64,000 bases of DNA from Botrytis cinerea B05.10 (Eukaryota; Ascomycota; Leotiomycetes; Helotiales; Sclerotiniaceae), in NCBI RefSeq assembly GCF_000143535.2, contig NC_037318.1, forward strand, positions 2,046,001 through 2,110,000, given 5' to 3'. Of this stretch, positions 33,041 to 44,301 are shown piece by piece (positions within the stretch are counted from its first letter, which is position 1; the number at the start of each line of letters is the position of its first letter). The position numbers were made by a program, and so were the translations under genes. The notes under the pieces were generated by a model, which did not search any database, had not been told where the DNA came from, and saw only the letters and a program-made list of their open reading frames with translations.

Positions 33041-35893
33041 ATTTGCTGCGGCTGAATACCAAAAGGTGCAAGATCTGTGGATTTCGAAAGACACAGTATT
33101 TTGATAGAGTAAGAGAGATTATGGAATGCGAACTGGGTACAACAAGAACAGATGTAGACAAGCTATCGAACATCTAAATATCGACGCTGACTTATTGAGT
33201 ATTTAACTTCATCATTAGTATCTGATCGGATCCAAGGTTTCTTCACTGAAAGCCACCATGTTATTTATCCTACGATGTGTGGATCCTCAAATAGCTTCTG
33301 GTATGGCTATGTATCTTCACCCCCACTGCACCACACCATCTTGAAGGATTTTCTTTTCTGACGAAGATACAGAGGAGCCTCCCGGGGACGTATTGCTCAG
33401 AAAGAAAATGGCATCATGCAAGATGCAAGTCAGATTCTATGGTTGTAAATGTGGCTCCTGTACGAAGCTGATGCGAGAGGTCATCAAATCCGGTTAATCC
33501 TGTCGGATGTTGAAGCGAGTCATCATCACTGGATGGATGAGCTGCAAACGCTGCGGCTGCGCCACGCCTCAAAATAAGACCCAACAGACACACTCGCGAT
33601 CATAGGCAAAAATTACATTTCTAGAAGCAATGACTATTGGCGCGATAAAGGATCCATATCGTGATGGGATAGTGACACAGAGATTAGCTTTCGTGGTTAA
33701 AACGTGGTGTTGGCAGTCAGATAGTGGAGATGTTGGACGTAACATGGAGGGGCAAAATGGGTGGTTTCAGATACCAACTTTTAGTCAGTTGTTCTAGAAT
33801 TTTGTTCATTCGAAACAGCTCGCAGATGTGAGCGATTCGATGGCGATACGATGATGTACCTTGAGTGAGTACTGACTGATACAATAATGATGGGAGGCCG
33901 AGTACAAACAATTTCATCCCCCACGTAGTATTGGAATCGCACTACCGTGGGAAGTTTCCTTCCCTCCGAGATTCGTGCGATAACCATAAATCTATTTCCG
34001 GGAATGCTATTGCGGATTCCCTTTCTTGATCTTTTGGTTGCAATAATGATGCGGGATAGAATATCCACGGTCGGCATTGTTGAGGTTACATTGACGTCCT
34101 AAGGATAGATATCTTCAGCATATCCACGAGCCCCAATGTTGCCCCGCTACTGCACGTAAATCGTTAATCAACACTGATAGGCTTTGCACAGCCCCCAATT
34201 TCGAGCCTCATCGTGCTGACAGCCCTATAGGAGTTATTCTTCAATTGCACCATATAAAATTTATTTTTGGGCACCAATAACGTTGGCTGATGATATGATT
34301 TGGTGTGTTCCAGTGCATATGGTTATTCTACGCACTTACATATATTGATGTACACGTCGTCAGATGATGGGATTCAGCCTTGATTAGATGGTATTGCCAT
34401 AAAGATTTGAGCATTTGATAGTTCAAAAGGTCATCACCTTCCTCTTAGGATTTCTGGATAGGATTCTTGATGGATTATTAATCGGATGAAGTCTTAGCAT
34501 TGTGTTATTTTTGAACGACCTAGAGCATTTGAAGCGAACCACGGAGTAACCTATCGTAGCATTGTGGCATTTCGTTTGTTGAAGGGAGCACGGGGAGATA
34601 CGAGAATAACTTCATATCATTCCTATAGAAACCATGGGCTGATTATTACCTGAAGAACACTTGGATAGAAATTGTGAAGTTTTGTTGGTTCATTATCCAA
34701 GCGGTTCATGGAGGATCTAGCTTCGATCGTAGCGCCTGATCAAAGACAACTTCCGCTCACCTAGCGCTGGTACTGTAAAAGAGATGGATGCATTGCCGGG
34801 TTATTGGTCTGAAGATGTCTTGGCGTTATAGAGAACTACATGACACCACCAGCACCAACTAAAGGCTAGATAGCTACCCCGCAATGTGTATTTCTCATTC
34901 TGCAACGCCTCCAGAGACCCCAAAATGACCCTGACCAGATTTTCCGAGCCAAACTGTTATTTTCCTTACTTACACCTGCAATAGTTGATCATTAAGTAAA
35001 GTATTTTCGAAGATGTTGTACCATGGGGCTACGTCTTGGGGTTTACTGTCCTCAAGAGACACGTGACCTAGAGGGTTCCGAGAAAGCTTTTTTACTAAAG
35101 ACCCTGAAATAGATTGAGAAAGTCAATGCTGTTCTACAAACCGTGAATGGCTTGACGGGGGCTAAGGAAGACCCGATCTGTAGAGACTAATGAGTATTCC
35201 AAATCGATTGGCGAGTTCAAAGTTCTTTGAATTTGTTTCTATGCAACAGCACGGTCGTGATCTGTGCCGTTTCAAAATTATTCCACACGTTAATTGGTCG
35301 AAGTCAAATGATCAACGTCGACAGTATATTCTAGGCCTTAAACTCAACTTCTCAGCTATGGATTAGACAATTATTCACGAAAGCATATCGAGTAGTGTCT
35401 AGTGATGGGTCGGATTTCCTACTTTAGAAACACGCGACGATCTTCAATCACGAAAACGGTGACGTCAATTGCTTTAGCTGGCTCACAGTGAAGATAATGT
35501 GGTATTCGATTTTATGAAATGGGACATGTACTATATACTTCGTAGGTGGCAGATGACTTCGTAAGCGACATCCAAAATTCGTAGAGATATTCTTCCATAT
35601 GAAAATCCTTCAATCATTAAACTCCGGCTTCGATTGCACTGACGTGCCATCACTTTCTAGAAGCGATCGAAACCATTTCCCAGCTTCAATTCCAACTTAA
35701 AAAAGATAACTTGAAGCCTCATACATTCGAGACCCTTTTTAAGTGGTGTCTTCTATCACTCTCATTATACCCACCCTCGATATTCTGAAATCTATTAGGG
35801 TAAGCTCTAAGACAAAGCAAAATTCCTAAATCTAGAGCATGATCATTGTTGCCTCAGTGTTCTCATCTATAACAGCACATGACTCACGAAGAA
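33041..35893. other. Gene-poor intergenic region
   Basis: About 2.85 kb. The first few hundred bases are the MFS promoter. Short minus-strand ORFs at 33717-34077 show no protein character. I see no gene, RNA or repeat that I can support. Confidence 0.55.
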
Positions 35894-37489
35894 TCATACA
35901 GCGCCAAGAAAAATTTCGCCTTTCGGTTCGGTCTGAGAATCTTTAGGGGTATTCTTTTCTTCTGTTTTCATATCTTTCGCTTTGACTTCTGGTGCTGGTT
36001 GAATTTGAGGTTGGTTTGGAGGAGCCGGGTCAGCCTTGGGAGCGGGCAAGTCTTTTATCTCAAGTTTCTGCGCCGGAGGTGGGGCGTTTGGATTTATGGG
36101 TAGTGAGCCATCCAGGTTCCTCATAATAGAACCGTCCAAATTTCTTACCGGCGAACCATCTGGATGGAATCCAGGCTGTGGCATTGGAATTGCGGCTTGA
36201 GGTATCGGATTTAAGTTCTGTTGGGGCATGTTCAATGCATTAAGATCAAGTTTCTGAGCACCCATCTTCGCATGAAGTGCATCATGTTCGTCCAAGGCCT
36301 TCTTTATTGCGATTTGCTGTTCTTTTTCTTCCGGTGACAGCTTTTCATATGCAGCCATATTTTCATCCCATATCCTAACACACTCAGGTTCCCAATTGCA
36401 TTTCTCCACCTCGCCATATATTGGATGACTGAAACGAGGATGTAGTAGAGGCCACTCCGAGGCATGGTAATGATGTTTGACCAAAGCTCCTCTCGCATTA
36501 TGATTCCCAGAATCCGAATGTCCTTGTCCAGCAGCAAATGCTTCAACGGTGAGAACGAGGAACCCTCCCACCAGCTTTGATTCGCGCATGGCGTGGAAGG
36601 TACTCCAATCAACTTGATCTCCAGTCTTAATGGTCATTTCCTTCAAAATCGCACCGGTAAATGCGGAAGGTCCTGTCCCCGAGATGACTTCATCAAAATC
36701 GAGCTTGATCTCTGATATTGGAACATTCTGTTTTGCGGCAACATCATTTAACCACAGTAGGATGTTATCAACCAATGCCAGCATGACTGGAAGTCGAGGC
36801 TTGCACATGAATGTCCATTGACAGAATGATTGCGACTTTTGACCAAGAATTGGATGGTCTTTGAATTCAGGTTGGTCGATTTCCACGCTGACAACCATAT
36901 CTACATCTCCCACAGAATATCTATCAGGGATCCAGGCATTGACTGCCTTGAGTGCTTCGACATCAATGTCTGTATAGACTCCGCCTTCAACGTACATTAT
37001 CAAGTATCGCAGAAGATCTGCTTTAATGATTTGGACTTTCAGTGATCGATACATTTCGACTATATCCGGCCTGTCCAACTCGTCTGGTCCAAAGTGTGTT
37101 TCGACATAATACATGTCATTATTGTCTGTTAAAACCTCGTATCGGTGTCCTGGGTTTAACTGAGTCCAAGTCCTGGCACTTAAAAGATCTCTTTCTGCGA
37201 AACCCAATGGATCGACTTTCCATGTCTGCCATATTTTCCTTGGAAAGTCTGCGGTTGTGCTGCCTTTCAGAATTTTTTGCGTCGACCGTTTTGCATGTGA
37301 TACTGTAGATGATTTCAGAGTATCGACATTTGAGATGATCAGAATAAACAGGACGAGAATGGCATAAACCGGTAAAGCTCTCTGTATCTGCTTTGGTAGC
37401 CGACCGCTGAATTGAGAGGTCGTTTGCATACTTCGTGATCTAGTTCTTCGTAGCTTTTCCATCGTTGTATCACTGGAATCTAAACTCAT
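35894..37489 (-). CDS. GT32 alpha-mannosyltransferase, OCH1/HOC1-like
   Basis: A single-exon gene of 531 residues. This family transfers hexose, usually mannose, to glycans in the Golgi. It is a type II membrane protein: a basic N-terminus, one membrane helix at about 39-55 (LPVYAILVLFILIISNV), then the luminal catalytic domain starting FPRKIWQTWKVDP. The DxD motif is in a conserved context (KADLLRYLIMYVEGGVYTDI, then DVE, near residue 173). GTGPSAFT is also present. An unusually long C-terminal tail of about 130 residues is Pro/Gln/Asn-rich. It holds three DGS units (PDGSPVRNLDGSIMRNLDGS) and an acidic/Lys end. The gene is divergent from the acyltransferase at 38736. Acceptor specificity cannot be told. 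Confidence 0.92.
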   Translation of the reverse strand: MSLDSSDTTMEKLRRTRSRSMQTTSQFSGRLPKQIQRALPVYAILVLFILIISNVDTLKSSTVSHAKRSTQKILKGSTTADFPRKIWQTWKVDPLGFAERDLLSARTWTQLNPGHRYEVLTDNNDMYYVETHFGPDELDRPDIVEMYRSLKVQIIKADLLRYLIMYVEGGVYTDIDVEALKAVNAWIPDRYSVGDVDMVVSVEIDQPEFKDHPILGQKSQSFCQWTFMCKPRLPVMLALVDNILLWLNDVAAKQNVPISEIKLDFDEVISGTGPSAFTGAILKEMTIKTGDQVDWSTFHAMRESKLVGGFLVLTVEAFAAGQGHSDSGNHNARGALVKHHYHASEWPLLHPRFSHPIYGEVEKCNWEPECVRIWDENMAAYEKLSPEEKEQQIAIKKALDEHDALHAKMGAQKLDLNALNMPQQNLNPIPQAAIPMPQPGFHPDGSPVRNLDGSIMRNLDGSLPINPNAPPPAQKLEIKDLPAPKADPAPPNQPQIQPAPEVKAKDMKTEEKNTPKDSQTEPKGEIFLGAV

Positions 37490-38735
37490 TCTGCATGTGT
37501 GAGGAAGAGTCGCATGTTAACTCTGAACAACTATACCAAGAGATAAATCAGATGAAAGAAGAAAGTGCTACTCCGAGGTTTTTTTTCTCCGAAATTTGGA
37601 TAGATCGACAAATCAGATCTGGAAAAATGACTTGTGCGAAAAACGGGACGGACTTCCAGTTGGTTGACTGATTGAGGTGCGTGCAGGGTGGTATTCAGAT
37701 TAATCTGACGTCAAGCATGGGGGTTAAACTTATTGGTGAGTATCATAAAAACAACAGGCTTCACAAGCTTGTGATTGAAGAAATAAAAGTTGATGGCTGC
37801 ACTTGGCAGGGGGTTCTCGGGGGGGTTCTCAATGTGCCTGCTCAATAATACCTGATTACACGCACACTAATGCGATAATATGCGAAGATTGTTGAGATAG
37901 GATCAAGTGCCGTCCGCTAAAAGAATTTGAATTGTCGATCAATACCATTACTCGGTAGACCTGCTCGAGGCCAGACGGAGAGATAAGGTGGGAAGTGCCA
38001 GTCGATGTCCACGCAGATGCAAATGCAGCTGCAGCTGCGGGTTACTTGTGCAATATCCCGCAAAAACAATGTAACAATGCAATGTTAGAGTAGCGGCCGC
38101 GGTACACATGTGAAGGTTCCAACTAAGAAGCTTGATTTAATGGCTGGTGAAAAATTTACGTGGATGGTGTCTTTGCCGGTCGTTCGCCAATCAGATCGCT
38201 CTAACGGTTGGTTTTGCCGAAGCTAAACCCTATATTCCATGTTACCTCCGTGATTAGCTCACAACAAACCACATCACGATCAACACACAGACTTGAGGGG
38301 TGAATGAACACGAACAACGCAATATATTGGGGTACGAGGGTACCCATGAAGATGATGAAAAGGCCGTGAGAACTTCCCGCTGATCTTCCAATATTTCTCC
38401 AATATAATCCACTTTTGATATGGATTGCACCCCGTACACCCCGCATTATTGGACGTGCACGAACCTCGGGGAAGAATTTCACGAAGAAAAGCTAAACGTT
38501 GTCAATTATTGCTTGTGATTGTATTTCACGACTCAATAGCAGCACCAACCGTGTCTGCGTGTGGAAAGCCGATCAATTGAGACATGCATGACTCTGAATG
38601 CTCATGGCTTCGCACAGCATGCTGGCATGAATGACACTCTCTTCAAGACTCATTTACAACTTTAATTTTCTTATCCCATCTGATTCTCAGCATCATTTCG
38701 CAATCTTCAAGCCTGTGAATGAAGGTGTTTTGAAA
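37490..38735. promoter_or_regulatory. Divergent intergenic region between GT32 and acyltransferase genes
   Basis: A 1.25 kb shared upstream region. It has GCAGCTGCAGCTGC near 38026-38037 and a NotI-type GCGGCCGC near 38094. A specific control site is not identifiable. Confidence 0.4.
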
Positions 38736-40220
38736 ATGCCTCGCGGATATCAAGGTATCCTCGACAATGGGTTCATGGAGGAGATCAAAACAGATCACCC
38801 ATTGTTGTCTCCGACCGTCACCAAATCACCTACGAAATACTGGAAACCTAAAAAGCTGTGCCCGGATTTCATAAAGCCTTCATTTCTAAGTAGAACGAGA
38901 GCGCCAGCAAAACCACTCCATGCAACTGCCTGGCTTGATGGATTGAGAGGTTATGCAGCATTCTTGGTATATGTTCTACATCATGAGCTATGGGCCCACA
39001 CCGCAGCGAACGGCAATTGGATCTTGGAGATGGGGTTTGGCTATGAGAAGATGTACTATGCGGTTCAATTACCTTTCGTTCGAACATTCTTCACAGGTGG
39101 CCATCTCGCCGTGACCACGTTTTTCGTGATTTCAGGATATGTTCTCTCCAGAAAGCCATTGATGCTCATTCAATCTGGAGATTTGGCAAAGCTTGGAGAT
39201 AATCTGGCATCAGCATTATTCAGACGTTGGATAAGATTATGGCTTCCAGTAATCGCCACGACGTTGATATATCTCACCATATGGCACAAGTTCAATCTCT
39301 ATCCACTGCCGAGGTCTGAACATGAAAAGAATTGGGCCAGTGAGGTATGGAAATGGTACTTGGAGATGAAGAACTTCAGCTACATCTTCAGGACTGGCGG
39401 AGATCCTTGGCTCTCTTATAATGTCCATGTGTGGTCAATACCAGTTGAAATGAAAGGTTCCATTACCATTTATGCGGCTCTTATGGCATTTTCAAGATGC
39501 TCACGAAATGCGAGACTATACCTCGAGCTCGGATTAATTTACTACTTCATGTATATCGCAGATGGCGCCCAAAATTCAATGTTTATGGCTGGCATGTTTC
39601 TCTGCGATCTAGATCTGCTCGCCGAAAATGATGACTTGCCCCATTTCTTTTCCAGATTCGATTCTTGGAAAGAGCTCATTTTCTCTAACCTCTTCGTTGC
39701 CGCTATGTATCTTGGAGGTGTGCCCTCTTTCAATTTGGATGAGAAGGTATTGAGAAACACTCCTGGGTGGTATTATCTATCCTATTTGAAGCCACAAGCC
39801 GTGTTTGATTACAAATGGTTCTACCTTTTCTTTGCAGCGACATTTCTCGTGGCATCTATTCCTCGAATTCCATGGCTAAAGAGCTTCTTTGAAACTCGAT
39901 TTTGCCAATATATGGGCCATGTATCTTTCGCCTTCTATCTTGTGCATGGGCCCATCATGACACTTCTAGGCGATAGACTATACTCGGCGGTCGGCTGGTC
40001 ACAAGAGATATCGGATGAAATGTTACCGTGGACCAATATATTCCCAATTTCGAAAACCGGGCTGTTCGGGATGGAGCTGAGCTTCTTTGTTCCCCATCTG
40101 ATCCTCTTCCCTGTTACACTTTGGATTGCGGAGATTGTTACGAGATTGATCGATGAACCTAGTGTGAGGTTTGCGCAATGGCTATACAGAAGAACTCTTG
40201 CACCATCACCTCGTTTGTAG
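38736..40220 (+). CDS. Membrane acyltransferase, acyltransferase-3 family
   Basis: Members of this family move acyl groups, often acetyl, onto sugars or other small molecules across a membrane. A single exon encodes 494 residues from the ATG at 38736 (MPRGYQGILDNG), which has an A at -3. An in-frame ATG at 38631 adds 35 residues but has a weak context. The family start motif WLDGLRGYAAFLVYVLHHE is clear, with the likely catalytic His in the HH pair. It is followed by GGHLAVTTFFVISGYVLS, then RRWIRLWLPV. About ten hydrophobic segments follow, ending with FCQYMGHVSFAFYLVHGP. The gene lies between a GT32 gene and an O-fucosyltransferase-like gene, which suits a role in decorating a surface glycan, but that is inference. 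Confidence 0.92.
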   Translation: MPRGYQGILDNGFMEEIKTDHPLLSPTVTKSPTKYWKPKKLCPDFIKPSFLSRTRAPAKPLHATAWLDGLRGYAAFLVYVLHHELWAHTAANGNWILEMGFGYEKMYYAVQLPFVRTFFTGGHLAVTTFFVISGYVLSRKPLMLIQSGDLAKLGDNLASALFRRWIRLWLPVIATTLIYLTIWHKFNLYPLPRSEHEKNWASEVWKWYLEMKNFSYIFRTGGDPWLSYNVHVWSIPVEMKGSITIYAALMAFSRCSRNARLYLELGLIYYFMYIADGAQNSMFMAGMFLCDLDLLAENDDLPHFFSRFDSWKELIFSNLFVAAMYLGGVPSFNLDEKVLRNTPGWYYLSYLKPQAVFDYKWFYLFFAATFLVASIPRIPWLKSFFETRFCQYMGHVSFAFYLVHGPIMTLLGDRLYSAVGWSQEISDEMLPWTNIFPISKTGLFGMELSFFVPHLILFPVTLWIAEIVTRLIDEPSVRFAQWLYRRTLAPSPRL

Positions 40221-40678
40221 AATTATGGAGCCGAACATTGGGTATCGATGTACTTGTCAGCTCGTTTGGGCGTTGTGTAATTAGATTAGACGTCATGGAT
40301 CGTGCCTTGTTATGGCAAAAACCGGCTCGGCCAGTTACCTCAAAAATTGTCTGACTGCAGCCCTTAATGCGGTGCTTTTAAAATGAATAACGACAATTGG
40401 TTCGTTAACACAGATCGTGCCGCTTTTGTTAATGTACCCCTGAAGCCACCTTATCAAAATTCGCAAGTTTACCCCGCGGAGTCCGTCCGAGGTCAATAGG
40501 CAAAATGCATCTACAGGGAACGGGCTTTTGCACATGTAACTTCACAATCTTTGATCAAGTGGGAGATAAGATTACTAGCCACCAGAATATTTCAAAATAG
40601 CCCAAAATTTGACTTTCCCACACCTCCATAACCTTACCCCAACTTCATTTCCTCCTCAATGCCGGCCATACACCCACT
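40221..40678. other. Intergenic region upstream of the O-fucosyltransferase-like gene
   Basis: A short spacer containing the promoter of the next gene, with a C/T-rich leader before 40679. Confidence 0.5.
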
Positions 40679-42019
40679 ATGACTGTTCGTCCTGGAGCTC
40701 TGCTCCGATTCTTGCCATTAATTGTGATATCTTGTGTTATCTTGTATCATAGTTGGAATTCAGTGCGACCTACTCAAAGCATATATTCCTCCGCATATAT
40801 AGCACATTCTCAAGCTGGAAGGTATTTTGAACAAGTAATTTCGGTAGATAAGCCGGCAGATTATGATTTTCCAGCTCTAAAACAACAGTGCGAGGAGACG
40901 GAATGGCAGAAAAACGAGGTGTACTTGGATTGTAGTGGCATATTTGCGGGGTTGACTACAATCGTGTCTCAAGTAAAGGTTTGCTTGAAGATGGCCTTAG
41001 AGTCTGGCCACGGAATAATTTTGCCATCGATTCACTCTCGCGACAAAGATAACTTGAAAGAACTCAACCGGTTCAATGAAAAGGCATCCATGGCTTATGG
41101 CGAATGGTTTGAAGAAGCTCATTTACTAGAGCAAATGAAGAAAGCTTGTCCACAGATGCGAATTATCAAGCCTCGTGAAATCGAGTCGGGTGAAGTTACT
41201 GTGCAGCATCGCTGGCCAATTGAACTCTCGGACAAAACTGCTCCGGGGCTTGCGCTATTCAAGGGATATTTCTGGAAAGGAAGGGGCTTCAAAGATTTCT
41301 TTGACGCTCAATACACTCAATTAGAACAACTCTTTTTGTTGAATCCTGGCAACAAGCTTGATCATGGTGCCGGTATAATTGCCATAGAGATTAACCCCCA
41401 GTTCCTAATCTTTAGAGTCACTGACGATGCGACTGGACAAGATCTTAAGTTATGGAATGACCTGGGATATCTCATCCGGTTTAAAGAACCTCCTCGGCGG
41501 GTCGTCGATCGACTTTTGACTCAAATAGATCGACCTTTCTATGGAGTGCATTTCAGAGTAGAATCTGATCAAATATGGAGCTCCCTTGATAGCCAGCTTC
41601 AGAAAGATCTAGATGCGTTGGACCGCGCATGGCAGAAATATGGTAGCCCTAGCGAGGAAAAACCTTTGGTCTATTTGGCTTGCGGAGATCAAAATCAAGT
41701 GTTGAAATTCGTCGAGGCCGGAAAAGCCAGAGGCTGGGAGGTTACACATAAGTGGAAACTGGCGGAGAAAGATGCCAATACTTTGAAGACCATCAACAAA
41801 CTAAGTTTTGATTTTCAAGGTGCTATTGATATGGGAGTGATGCTTAACAGCCACTTTTTCTTGGGGATCACTGGGAGCGCGTTCTCATCCTCTGTTGCGA
41901 ACGCTCGTGATTCCACGGGAAGATATCGAGGAAGTTCTTTCTCGGTCTCTGATGATGGAGGTGCAAGAACTCATCTTTTCAATGATGGAGAGTCAAATTA
42001 TTATCCTTGTTGTCTGTAA
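40679..42019 (+). CDS. O-fucosyltransferase-like type II membrane protein
   Basis: A single-exon gene of 446 residues. A short cytosolic N-terminus is followed by a signal anchor at about 7-25 (ALLRFLPLIVISCVILYHSW) and a luminal domain. The motif YGVHFRVESD near residue 290 matches the HxRxE-type nucleotide-sugar block of O-fucosyltransferases. The later segment AIDMGVMLNSHFFLGITGSA resembles their C-terminal donor-binding block. The N-terminal part YLDCSGIFAGLTTIVSQVK also fits that fold (the GxxxG-type loop). This places it in the GT65/GT68/GT106 superfamily by motif only. Donor and acceptor are unknown. It is a tandem neighbour of the acyltransferase gene on the same strand, 459 bp downstream. 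Confidence 0.8.
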   Translation: MTVRPGALLRFLPLIVISCVILYHSWNSVRPTQSIYSSAYIAHSQAGRYFEQVISVDKPADYDFPALKQQCEETEWQKNEVYLDCSGIFAGLTTIVSQVKVCLKMALESGHGIILPSIHSRDKDNLKELNRFNEKASMAYGEWFEEAHLLEQMKKACPQMRIIKPREIESGEVTVQHRWPIELSDKTAPGLALFKGYFWKGRGFKDFFDAQYTQLEQLFLLNPGNKLDHGAGIIAIEINPQFLIFRVTDDATGQDLKLWNDLGYLIRFKEPPRRVVDRLLTQIDRPFYGVHFRVESDQIWSSLDSQLQKDLDALDRAWQKYGSPSEEKPLVYLACGDQNQVLKFVEAGKARGWEVTHKWKLAEKDANTLKTINKLSFDFQGAIDMGVMLNSHFFLGITGSAFSSSVANARDSTGRYRGSSFSVSDDGGARTHLFNDGESNYYPCCL

Positions 42020-42990
42020 CAAGGTTCCTTTTCAAACGAAGCAAGAGCAAAGACACGTTTGGAGTCGCTCAGAGAAGGCGCGTTTGTTGTTTAGTTGGTT
42101 TGTTGATTATTTATACCCCTAGAAGCAGCCAAAATGGAATAGTAATGTATTTTTTTTTTAAATAAAAAAATCTGTCTACTGCAATATCCGTTGTATTTTG
42201 TAAATGACCCGACATGTCCTCTGATCGTTCTAGCTCAAATGTCAAATCGACGCCGAAGCATCTCTCATGCCGTGTTTCACATCTATAATCTTACCTTAAT
42301 CTCAAGCGATTCGAACAGCATCACTTAAAGTCAAATGGATATAACATATAACCTTACTTCTTGTTGTTGCCAACCTAATCCTTTCGAAGAAATAGTTATT
42401 CCGTACTCGCAACAATTTGCCGAGATTCACCCCTTCATTCTCATCAGAATGGCTACAGACGAATGGTGCGTCCAAATAAGCGAATCCTTGCTTTCTGTTG
42501 TGCTACCTATTTCACGATTGGTAATGAATCACGCCAGACTAGTTATTGAAGAAGCTTTATTAATATAAAGTAATTGTGATGGAAATCTATTTCTGCTCTA
42601 ACGGACATAGCATTATCAAAAGGACTTTTGATGTGTTTAGTATCGTTCAGTATTAGGTGCTCGAAGAGCAACCCGATACTAACTGATACACTGATCTAGG
42701 CAACTGGAGGGACCGTATCTTTCCCGTGCATGTTAAGTCCTATGATAACTATGACAACTGAATTCCCACCAACTTGCACTTTTCCTACCAAACTCCACCT
42801 AGCAAGAAAACCCGACTCCCGCAGAAACGCACATCAACATATATTCTAAAGTTTCTTCCGTATTGCACCTGAGAGCGAAGTTGATCAGACGAAATACCAA
42901 CTTTCAAACCATCCATAACCAAAATATCTTCCGGACCTCTGCACTAATCGAGTTTGATGGTTCGAAATATTGATCAATGATGATGGTGAT
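42020..42990. other. Intergenic region
   Basis: Two 3' flanks and spacer. A frame at 42335-42568 is short and unsupported. Confidence 0.55.
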
Positions 42991-43233
42991 TTAAGAGAAA
43001 TCGCAGTCGTTGCATTCATAATGACCACAGCTGTTGCAAGAAGTAGCTCCCGGTGCACCTGCAATGAGATAGGTATTCTGACCACATCTGCAACAGTTCA
43101 TGATTGTTGCGGCATCGACAGCTGGGCCACCGAACTCGCCGAGGCTGGTTGGGCCATTCATGATGACATCTCCGGCAAGGATTGGAGTGATTTGGTCTTG
43201 GGAAACGATGCTATTGGGCTTCTGATAGCACAT
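42991..43233 (-). CDS. Small zinc-ribbon-like protein
   Basis: A frame of 80 residues whose ATG (MCYQKPNSIVSQ) has an excellent context (CACCATG). The longer frame to 43344 has no good start. The C-terminus is a four-knuckle-like Cys cluster: MNCCRCGQNTYLIAGAPG, then CNSCGHYECNDCDFS, giving CxxC, CxxCGH and CxxC pairs expected to bind zinc. This pattern is common in small, uncharacterised proteins of filamentous ascomycetes. The N-terminal half has no recognisable feature. The function is unknown. Confidence 0.75.
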   Translation of the reverse strand: MCYQKPNSIVSQDQITPILAGDVIMNGPTSLGEFGGPAVDAATIMNCCRCGQNTYLIAGAPGATSCNSCGHYECNDCDFS

Positions 43234-44301
43234 GGTGAGATTTTCTGTTGATGATGTCAACTCTTTGTTTTGGTGGAGGATGAAGTTGATTGAGACGATT
43301 GAGAGCTTGCTGATATAGGGTGACTTGGGTTGATCAATGGTCAATATTAGAGTTGTGTGTTATTGAAGAACTTGATTTTGGACTTGAACTGTTGTAAGAT
43401 GAAAGAGGGATAGAGGATGAGAAGAATGTCTATTAAGTAGCTGAAATTTTTGCAATACGACAACATATCATTCACAATTGCAGAACAGCTGTGCTGTAAA
43501 GATTCACCAACATTGTTCCAGAATAACGCCGTATAAAATAAGAATCCAACAGTAGTACAGGAAATTGCGAATCTAGATAGAATCAGGTTCTGTTTACTCG
43601 TAGTTCTCATAAAAGAACATTCTAGCCTACACTGAAAAAGTGAAATTAGATGATTTAATGTCAAGTAGATGTTTACTCAAAAATAGTTTTGCGAGTGAAT
43701 TCTGGATATGGCCCTCAGGCTCTCATTTCATTCTTCATTTTGCATCAAATTACTGATTTTCGTACTCCAGGTTAGTGCAAAGGTCAAAATATAATCTTCA
43801 TTTCATTCCATCACATCGTATCTGGTAAATGTCAGGAGTATGTGAGATAGGTTGTATATGACTGATGTCAGGGTATGGACGCACACGTATCACAGGATGT
43901 CCATCCAGAGAAGTCTCATCAAGAGAGTCTCTACTTGATTGACGGTAGATCATAAAGATCTTAGTCCAAGGGCTTTGAGTGCTCACATAACATGTACTGT
44001 CTTCAACACATGAGAAATTGCCCCTTGATTATGACGCATTTTAAGTTTGTGTCATATGACTGGGCATCAATATGCTAAGGTGTAATCATGAATTCCCCAA
44101 AGCCCCATTACTCAACGTATTTACTGCGAGGAATTCTGTGGATATTAAGCAGGAAATGAGTCTTAACATGAATTTTCCCGGAAATTGAGTCAGAAATCTT
44201 GCTTTCAAATTCGATATGGTTTTTGCTGTCGGCAGTTCTGAAGGAGAGCACGCAACATTTACAAAGACAACAAGAATCGACTTCGGTTATCAGGCTTTAC
44301 A
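43234..44301. other. Intergenic region between two zinc-ribbon-like genes
   Basis: The divergent promoter of the two flanking Cys-rich genes. The minus-strand frame 43347-43664 looks like a chance ORF in promoter DNA. Confidence 0.5.

Noticed and set aside
42335..42568. Plus-strand ORF of 77 codons
   Set aside because: Short, hydrophobic at random positions, no neighbours or splice signals that support it.
43347..43664. Minus-strand ORF upstream of the zinc-ribbon gene
   Set aside because: Promoter region of a gene with a much better start context; composition is not protein-like.
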